This document shows, one piece after another, positions 5,686 through 9,833 of a DNA stretch of 9,833 nucleotides. The notes beneath the pieces are model-generated. The model saw nothing but the letters and a program-made list of their open reading frames with translations. It was not told where the DNA came from and ran no database searches. The number at the start of each line of letters is the position of its first letter. Within the stretch, counting starts at the first letter, position 1. The DNA comes from GCA-020352575 sp964600365 (GTDB lineage: Bacteria > Actinomycetota > Acidimicrobiia > Spongiisociales > JAENVV01), in NCBI GenBank assembly GCA_964600365.1, contig CAZRJG010000077.1, positions 1-9,833 of the forward strand, in the 5' to 3' direction. The translations under genes and the position numbers were made by a program.

Positions 5686-5690
5686 GGAAC

Positions 5691-6323
5691 ATGGCACCGG
5701 CAATGACGACCTCCTCCTACGCGGTCCTCGCCCTCCTCCACCTCAGGCCGTGGACCGCCTACGAGCTCACGCAGCAGGCCCAGCGGAGCCTGCGGTACGC
5801 CTGGCCCAAGTCGGAGCGACTGCTCTACTCGGAGCCCAAGAAGCTCGTGGACCTCGGGTACGCCACCGGAGCCGAGGAGTCGGTCGGGGGCCGAACCCGC
5901 ACCGTGTACACCATCACCCCCGCCGGCCGCGAGGCGCTCGAAGGGTGGACCACGACGAGGACCCAGGCACCCCGCCTCGAGGTCGAAGCGCTGCTCCGAC
6001 TCCTCTTCGCCGACCACGGCTCCATCCACGACGTCCTCCGGGCCCTCGACGAGCTCGAGGAGGACATCGGCACACACCACACCGCGATCGTCGAGCTGAT
6101 GGGCTCCTACCTCGAGGGCGGCCACCCCTTCCCCGAGCGCACACACCTCTCCGTGTTGTTCGCAACGTTCCAGGTCGAGGTGTTCAGGGCCATCGAGCGC
6201 TGGCTCCGGTTCGCGAGGGATGAGATCGCCGAGTGGCCCTCGACCAAGGACCTCGGCATGACCGAGCGCACCGAGACCCTCACCCGGCTCCTCGCCACCG
6301 ACGAGTCCCCGCTCGAGGACTGA
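5691..6323 (+). CDS. PadR-family transcriptional regulator
   Basis: A 210-residue repressor-like protein. The N-terminal winged helix (residues 5-85) has the family hallmarks SSYAVLALLHLRPWTAYELTQQ, a recognition region WPKSERLLYSEPKKLVDLGY, and the wing GRTRTVYTITPAGREAL. The C-terminal part (about 95-205) is alpha-helical with charged coiled-coil segments, as in PadR subfamilies with the long dimerisation domain. The start is placed at ATG 5691, with AAGGA only two bases before it. ATG 5703 (residue 5) is a reasonable alternative because the conserved domain begins there. The gene is divergent from the isomerase-family gene across an 84-bp gap holding two palindromes. It therefore probably represses both its own gene and the isomerase-cupin pair, with release by an unknown ligand. 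Confidence 0.92.
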   Translation: MAPAMTTSSYAVLALLHLRPWTAYELTQQAQRSLRYAWPKSERLLYSEPKKLVDLGYATGAEESVGGRTRTVYTITPAGREALEGWTTTRTQAPRLEVEALLRLLFADHGSIHDVLRALDELEEDIGTHHTAIVELMGSYLEGGHPFPERTHLSVLFATFQVEVFRAIERWLRFARDEIAEWPSTKDLGMTERTETLTRLLATDESPLED

Positions 6324-6398
6324 CGCCGACCCGGCGCACCCGCCCGCGGAACCCGCACAACCACCCCATCTCGGCCGACCCGCGGGCCCGACGCCCGA

Positions 6399-6404
6399 TA
6401 GCGT
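6399..6404 (+). promoter_or_regulatory. Candidate -10 element of the methyltransferase-kinase pair
   Basis: TAGCGT fits the TANNNT -10 pattern and is identical to the proposed -10 of the acetyltransferase gene at 9151. No -35 is evident. It would give a leader of about 40 bases before ATG 6454. Confidence 0.3.
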
Positions 6405-6453
6405 TCGGTACCGAGGGACCCACACGGTGCACGTCGACTCGGGAGAGGACGCC

Positions 6454-6958
6454 ATGACGGGGACGAGACGGGACGCGGGGCAGCCGACGGCACGGGGCGG
6501 CTACTTCGACCCGGGGCGCATGGAGATCGGCTGGTGGAACNNNNNNNNNNTACCGGCCGGAGTTCATCCCCCTCCTCGCCTCTCACCTGGGCGTCACCCC
6601 GGGTGCAGACGTCCTGGAGGTCGGGTGCGGCACCGCCTTCTTGTCGCGGACGCTCGCCGCCCACATCGAGGGGCTCAGTGCGACGGGACTTGACCCCGAC
6701 GAGGATGCCCTGGCCCTCGGGCGGGAACGCGTCCACGACGAGGGCCTCGACGGTCAGGTGGCGCTCATGGCGGGTGACGCGCAGGCCCTCCCGTTCCCCA
6801 ACGAGCAGTTCGACGAGCTCCTGGAACGCACCCGCCACCGTCACGCGTACCTCGAGGAGGACCCCATGCGGGCCATCGGCATGGGAGAGGTCATCTCCAA
6901 GCCGCTCATGATCATCAAGGGCCGAGTGCCTGCGGACAGCGACCGGGGGGCGCCGTGA
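6454..6958 (+). CDS. SAM-dependent methyltransferase, interrupted by a gap and apparently missing its middle
   Basis: Class I methyltransferase fragments are clear. Before the gap is GGYFDPGRMEIGWWN; after it come YRPEFIPLL, the SAM-binding motif VLEVGCGTAFLSRTLA, the acidic strand TGLDPDEDAL, and DAQALPFPNEQFDE. Family members normally continue with about 100 or more residues containing a His/Pro motif and an RPGG loop. Here FDE is followed at once (near 6818) by LLERTRHRHAYLEEDP and a C-terminal-looking SKPLMIIKGRVP. The gene therefore seems to have an in-frame internal deletion, real or from misassembly. The frame before the Ns (phase of 6454) and after them (phase of 6551) disagree with exactly 10 unknown bases, so the gap length is a placeholder. 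The start ATG 6454 has GGAGAGG at 6442-6448. The stop overlaps the next start (TGATG). Substrate unknown. Confidence 0.62.
6541..6550. other. Assembly gap (10 Ns)
   Basis: Ten unknown bases lie inside the methyltransferase gene. A true length divisible by three is needed to join the flanking frames, so 10 is not the real size. The gap marks a scaffold join of uncertain length. Confidence 0.98.
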
Positions 6959-8031
6959 TGCAGTCGTCGTTCCCGAGCATCTACGCGTTGCTCTCGCCCC
7001 CGGCGCTCGGTGAGGTGCTCGGCCGCCCCGTCGCCGATGTCGCCCGCACCCCCCTCGAAACGGAGGGGTTCTCGGACAACCGGATGGAGCGCGTCTGGGT
7101 GGTCACCACCAACGGCGAGGAACTCGCCCTCTTCCTCAAGGTCTTCGACCCCACCGACTGGATCGCCACGCTCACCGGGGACCACCGGATACGGGAGATC
7201 GCCCTCTTCGAGCACGGCTGGTACGACCGGCTCCCGGCGGGCTGCACCGCCCCCATGCTCGCTGCGAGCCGACACGGCGACGGCGGCGCGCTCCTGATGC
7301 GGGACGTCTCGGCGCACCTCTTCGAGGAGGGCGACGCGGCGATCACCGACGTCGAGGCCGACGCGTGCCTCGCGAGCCTGGCGTCCCTCCACGCCGCGCA
7401 CTGGGAACGCGCCGACCTCCTCGAACGCGGGGTCCCACTCTGCTCGCTGGAGGGGTGGCTCGGCCTGCTCACCCCCGACGTCGGCAGGCGCCGCGTGGAG
7501 ATGGGCATCGCCAATCCCATCACCGAGATGCTCGAGGACGGGTGGGAGGCATTCCACACCGTTGCCACCCCCGGCGCGTCGACGCTGGTGCGCCGGCTCC
7601 ACGCCGACCCTGGCATGCTCCTCGAGGCCCTGGGCCGGTCCCCGAGGACGCTCGTGCACGGTGACGCCAAGCTCGCCAACCTCGGGCTCACCGACGGCGG
7701 CGACCTCGTGATGCTCGACTGGGCACTGGCGGGGATCTTCCCGGCCCTCATCGAAATCGGCTGGTACCTGGCGGTGAACTCGGCCCGGCTCCCGTGGGAG
7801 AGGGAGGCCACCGTGGACCGGTACCGGGAGCACCTCGCCCGCCACGGGGTGGCGCCACCCGAGTGGGAACGCGAGGTCGCCCTCGGCCTCCTCGCCGGCG
7901 GCCTCATGCGCCTCGGGTGGGTGAAGGCTCTCGGTTCGCTCTCCGACGACGAGGACGTCGCCCGACGGGAGCGACACGAAGTGGAGTGGTGGTCCGACGT
8001 GGCGGAGCGGGCGGCACGCTGGATCCCCTGA
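6955..8031 (+). CDS. APH/choline-kinase-type phosphotransferase
   Basis: A protein of about 358 residues with the kinase-like fold of the aminoglycoside phosphotransferase family, cytoplasmic. The N lobe (residues 20-105) includes ALFLKVF, with Lys62 a likely ATP-binding lysine, and GALLMRDVS. The C lobe has the catalytic loop LVHGDAKLANLGL (His235, Asp237, Asn242) and the metal-binding VMLDWALAG (Asp255), all intact. The family phosphorylates hydroxyl groups on varied small molecules, and resistance is only one of its roles; here the substrate is unknown. The start is GTG 6955 or ATG 6958. The latter overlaps the methyltransferase stop as TGATG, and both share a poor GGGGGG ribosome site, so translational coupling is likely. 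The pairing with a methyltransferase suggests successive modification of one metabolite, which is only inference. Confidence 0.86.
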   Translation: MMQSSFPSIYALLSPPALGEVLGRPVADVARTPLETEGFSDNRMERVWVVTTNGEELALFLKVFDPTDWIATLTGDHRIREIALFEHGWYDRLPAGCTAPMLAASRHGDGGALLMRDVSAHLFEEGDAAITDVEADACLASLASLHAAHWERADLLERGVPLCSLEGWLGLLTPDVGRRRVEMGIANPITEMLEDGWEAFHTVATPGASTLVRRLHADPGMLLEALGRSPRTLVHGDAKLANLGLTDGGDLVMLDWALAGIFPALIEIGWYLAVNSARLPWEREATVDRYREHLARHGVAPPEWEREVALGLLAGGLMRLGWVKALGSLSDDEDVARRERHEVEWWSDVAERAARWIP

Positions 8032-8082
8032 GGCGTGCCGACACGAGCGGGCACCCGAACCCGGCGCCTTCCCGGTGTGCCG

Positions 8083-8088
8083 TAATGT
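8083..8088 (+). promoter_or_regulatory. Candidate leaderless -10 of the YbaK-type gene
   Basis: TAATGT matches TANNNT and ends seven bases before ATG 8096, so transcription would start at or next to the A of the start codon. No Shine-Dalgarno sequence is present (the sequence between is CGCTCCC), which supports both a leaderless mRNA and the choice of ATG 8096. Confidence 0.5.
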
Positions 8089-8095
8089 CGCTCCC

Positions 8096-8620
8096 ATGGC
8101 CCGTGTCCGCATCCCCTCGACCCCCGCCGTGCGGGAGCTGCGCCGCCTCGGCATCGCGTTCGAGCCGTTCCCCTACGACTACGAGGAGGGTGGGGGGACC
8201 GCCCAGGTCGCCGACCTGCTGGGCGTCGCCGAGCACGCGGTCGTGAAGACCCTCGTGCTCGAGGACGACTCCGGGGAACCGTTCGTGGTGCTCATGCACG
8301 GCGACCAGGAGGTCTCGACGAAGGAGATGGCCCGGGTGCGGGGTGTGAAGCGCTGCGGGCTGTGCGATCCCGACGCCGCTCGCCGCCACACCGGCTACCT
8401 CGTCGGCGGGACGTCGCCCTTCGGCACCCGCAAGCGCCTCGCCGTGTACGCCCAGTCGTCCATCGCCGACCTCGACACGTGCATCGTGAACGGCGGGAGC
8501 CGAGGGTTCGTCGTGGGCGTCTCAACCGCCGACCTGCTCGGGGCCCTCGATCCCGACCTCGTCGACGTCGCCGTTGGCGAGGCGTTGGGTGACCCGCCGG
8601 AACATCGCATGGAGCCGTGA
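8096..8620 (+). CDS. ybaK: YbaK/EbsC-type aminoacyl-tRNA deacylase
   Basis: A 174-residue protein of the YbaK/ProX superfamily, which removes wrongly attached amino acids from tRNA in trans; the YbaK branch acts on Cys-tRNA(Pro). Visible features are the N-terminal segment STPAVRELRRLGIAFEPFPYDY, GVAEHAVVKTLVLE with the conserved lysine of the family, VVLMHGDQEVSTKEMA, then GYLVGGTSPFGTRKRLAVY with the conserved GG-S/T-PFG loop, and VNGGSRGFVVGVSTADL near the end. The length is close to that of bacterial YbaK (about 160). An upstream in-frame GTG at 8075 is possible, but ATG 8096 is preferred because homology begins there and a leaderless -10 precedes it. The last 99 bases overlap the end of the opposing acetyltransferase gene. 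The final 15 or so residues extend beyond the usual domain end. Confidence 0.9.
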   Translation: MARVRIPSTPAVRELRRLGIAFEPFPYDYEEGGGTAQVADLLGVAEHAVVKTLVLEDDSGEPFVVLMHGDQEVSTKEMARVRGVKRCGLCDPDAARRHTGYLVGGTSPFGTRKRLAVYAQSSIADLDTCIVNGGSRGFVVGVSTADLLGALDPDLVDVAVGEALGDPPEHRMEP

Positions 8621-9151
8621 GTCCCGGTACCCGATCTCTGGGAGGGGAAGGGGGATCTCCAGGAGGCTCTCGTCGCCGAACCGGGTGACCGAGGCGCCCA
8701 ACGCGGCGAACAGTTCGAGCATGTCGCGGTTCTCCGACAGCACGTAGGCGGTGAAGACCTCGATGCCGTTGTGGGTGGCCGAGTCGGCGAGCGCCTCGAG
8801 CAGGAGGGTGCCGATCCCCCTCGCCTGCCACGCGTCGACGACCGTCACCGCCGCCTCCGCCCGCTCGGGGCGCTCGGGGTCGCGCACGTAGCGGGCGATC
8901 CCCGCGGGAACCTCGTCGTCGCCCTCCAGGATCCCCGCGCCCCACGCGAAGTGGTCGCGGTAGTCGAGGTCGGTGAGGTAGTCGAGTTGGGCGTCGGTGA
9001 GCACCCGCACGAGCGTGTGGAAGCGGAGGAACAGGCTCCGATCGCTGAGGGCGGCCATCCCTGCGGCGATCAACGGGCCATCGGCGCGGGTGATGGGACG
9101 GATCCGGAGCACGGCGCCATCGGCGAGTTCGAGTTCCACGGCGTTCTCCAT
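8522..9151 (-). CDS. GNAT-family N-acetyltransferase
   Basis: A 209-residue single-domain acetyltransferase transferring acetyl from acetyl-CoA to an unknown amine. It opens with the common GNAT start LRIRPITRADGPLI and a segment SLFLRFHTLVRVLTDAQLDYLTDLDYRDHFAW. That segment is typical of actinobacterial proteins related to the acetyltransferase domain of protein acetyltransferases of the Pat type. The acetyl-CoA pyrophosphate loop is QARGIGT at residues 109-115, after the beta strand AAVTVVDAW. The later strand and helix IEVFTAYVLSENRDMLELFAALGA are also standard. No ribosome binding site is seen before ATG 9151; TAGCGT nine bases upstream suggests a leaderless mRNA. The 3' end runs 99 bases into the convergent YbaK-type gene, and the C-terminal 30 residues lie beyond the GNAT core. 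Confidence 0.9.
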   Translation of the reverse strand: MENAVELELADGAVLRIRPITRADGPLIAAGMAALSDRSLFLRFHTLVRVLTDAQLDYLTDLDYRDHFAWGAGILEGDDEVPAGIARYVRDPERPERAEAAVTVVDAWQARGIGTLLLEALADSATHNGIEVFTAYVLSENRDMLELFAALGASVTRFGDESLLEIPLPLPEIGYRDSRLHAMFRRVTQRLANGDVDEVGIEGPEQVGG

Positions 9152-9160
9152 ACAGCAGCA

Positions 9161-9166
9161 ACGCTA
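9161..9166 (-). promoter_or_regulatory. Candidate leaderless -10 of the acetyltransferase gene
   Basis: On the - strand TAGCGT (9166-9161) fits TANNNT and ends nine bases before ATG 9151, so a start point at or within a few bases of the ATG is expected. The bases between (TGCTGCTGT) contain no ribosome binding site. Confidence 0.45.
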
Positions 9167-9205
9167 CCGACGATTCGTGTCACACCCACCTGGCACGATG
9201 AGGAC

Positions 9206-9355
9206 ATGACCACGCACTCCCCCCACGCCCACACCCTCACCATCGTCCCCGACCCGGTCGAGGAGGCGATGGGCCTCCTCCGCGCCGGGGGCCTCGACTT
9301 CGTCGTCGTCGGGTCGGCCACCCCACACGATCAGGCGGAGGCCGCGGCAGCCTGA
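9206..9355 (+). CDS. Small hypothetical protein (49 residues)
   Basis: I do not recognise it. It has a His/Thr-rich start (MTTHSPHAHTLTIVPDP), a short amphipathic helix VEEAMGLLRAGG, a hydrophobic strand LDFVVVGSATP, and an Ala-rich tail. There is no signal peptide or membrane helix. It starts 54 bp from the divergent acetyltransferase gene and ends 20 bp before the helicase gene on the same strand. GAGGA lies immediately before ATG 9206, closer than ideal. The frame is open upstream antisense to the acetyltransferase, so the start is a judgement. It could be a genuine small conserved gene or a chance frame. Confidence 0.4.
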   Translation: MTTHSPHAHTLTIVPDPVEEAMGLLRAGGLDFVVVGSATPHDQAEAAAA

Positions 9356-9360
9356 CCCGG

Positions 9361-9366
9361 TAGCCT
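9361..9366 (+). promoter_or_regulatory. Candidate leaderless -10 of the helicase gene
   Basis: TAGCCT fits TANNNT and ends nine bases before ATG 9376. The intervening CTTTGCCGG has no ribosome binding site, so the helicase mRNA may be leaderless. It overlaps the gap just after the 49-residue frame. Confidence 0.42.
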
Positions 9367-9375
9367 CTTTGCCGG

Positions 9376-9833
9376 ATGCCAGGTCCCGCCACGCTCGTCA
9401 CCCCCGAAGCCTGGGACGAGGCACTCGCCCGGACCGACGGCCTCCAACTCGTCGTCGCCGGACCCGGTGCGGGGAAGACTGAGTTCCTCGCCCGCAGGGC
9501 ACACCACCTCGTCGCCCGGCACGACCAGCCGGCATCGTCCGTCCTCCTCCTCACGTTCTCGCGCCGGGCCGCGGGCGACCTGCGCTCCCGGGTCGTCGCA
9601 CTCGGCGGATCGGCACCTCCGGTCGCCACCACCTTCCACTCCTTCGCCGTTCGCCTCCTCGAACGGCACGCCCCCACTGTCCTCGGGTGGCCCGGGATGC
9701 CGGCGCTCCTCACCGGCCCCGAGCAGGTCGGCGTGGTACGTCGCATGCTCGCCGACGAGGATCCCATCGACTGGCCGACCGGCTACCGGGAGATGCTCAC
9801 CACCCGCAGCTTCGCCGAGGAGGTCACCGACTT
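9376..9833 (+). CDS. UvrD/REP-family (superfamily 1A) DNA helicase, 5' part
   Basis: The first 152 residues of an ATP-dependent DNA helicase that runs off the window. Residues 23-41 hold the Walker A box GPGAGKT (29-35) in VVAGPGAGKTEFLARRA. Motif Ia is LLLTFSRRAAGDLRSRV (57-73), and motif Ib TTFHSFAVRLL follows at 85-95. This order and wording are typical of UvrD/PcrA, AddA and the actinobacterial AdnA/AdnB recombination helicase-nucleases. The TFSRRAA form is most like the AdnAB/UvrD-like proteins, which often also carry a C-terminal nuclease domain that cannot be seen here. The start ATG 9376 lies 20 bases after the small frame and just downstream of a leaderless-type -10. Role: unwinding DNA in repair or recombination; the exact subfamily is undecided. 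Confidence 0.87.
   Translation, partial: MPGPATLVTPEAWDEALARTDGLQLVVAGPGAGKTEFLARRAHHLVARHDQPASSVLLLTFSRRAAGDLRSRVVALGGSAPPVATTFHSFAVRLLERHAPTVLGWPGMPALLTGPEQVGVVRRMLADEDPIDWPTGYREMLTTRSFAEEVTD

Noticed and set aside
5037..5690. Upstream extension of the PadR frame
   Set aside because: It would lie antisense to the isomerase-family gene and cross the promoter and operators; the PadR domain starts at about 5703.
6841..8154. A 437-codon - strand frame opposite the kinase
   Set aside because: The + strand kinase has intact HGD-x4-N and DW motifs; the antisense translation is acidic/Gly-rich without domains.
6954..8620. Antibiotic-resistance reading of the APH-type kinase
   Set aside because: The catalytic motifs define the fold only; there is no mobile element, no closeness to a known resistance enzyme that I can see, and the family is broad.
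8292..9161. An alternative - strand frame over the acetyltransferase
   Set aside because: Its product is almost entirely Arg/Gly/Pro repeats, a frame shadow of the GNAT gene.
1..9833. Defence island, prophage, CRISPR array, insertion sequence or tRNA
   Set aside because: I found no spaced repeats, transposase or integrase motifs, phage proteins or tRNA-like cloverleafs. The helicase fragment at the right edge looks like a repair enzyme and has no defence partners in view.

Overview
The window is very GC-rich DNA with strong G/C preference at third codon positions, GTG as well as ATG starts, tightly packed genes with ATGA/GTGA/TGATG overlaps, a predicted mycothiol-dependent enzyme and several candidate leaderless promoters. 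Together these point to an actinobacterium. A run of 10 Ns at 6541-6550 shows that this is draft (scaffolded) sequence. I see no rRNA, tRNA, insertion sequence, integrase or CRISPR array.

Region 1 (1-3641) looks like a copper/electron-transfer module of the cell envelope. In order on the + strand are a lipoprotein cytochrome c (16-513, possibly starting before the window), a membrane-anchored cupredoxin (614-1099), a CopD-type membrane domain broken by an apparent one-base deletion (1096-1436), and a second lipoprotein cytochrome c (1433-1846). The last three overlap head to tail and should be translationally coupled. Converging on them from the - strand is a two-component pair, an OmpR/PhoB-type response regulator (3641-2946) followed with a 4-base overlap by its sensor kinase (2949-1843). 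The kinase's very short extracytoplasmic loop carries a repeated MEQM motif, which suggests a soft-metal (copper or silver) sensor. An 11-bp-spaced direct repeat overlaps the -35 of the cupredoxin promoter, and related half-sites lie between the regulator and the next gene. I infer that the two-component system controls the module.

Region 2 (3642-4403) holds a 319-bp regulatory stretch, a small secreted Cys/His protein of unknown function (3961-4299), and two hairpins that probably terminate transcription from both sides.

Region 3 (4411-6323) is a PadR-controlled unit. A PadR regulator (+) is divergent from a maleylpyruvate-isomerase/DinB-type enzyme and a small cupin (both -). The 84-bp divergent gap contains two copies of a CTGCA-N3-TGCAG palindrome placed on a recognisable -35/-10 promoter.

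Region 4 (6399-9833) is more ordinary chromosome. It holds a methyltransferase gene damaged by the assembly gap and apparently missing its middle, a translationally coupled APH-family kinase, a YbaK-type aminoacyl-tRNA deacylase, a GNAT acetyltransferase whose 3' end overlaps the deacylase gene by 99 bp, a 49-residue hypothetical protein, and the 5' end of a UvrD/REP-family helicase.
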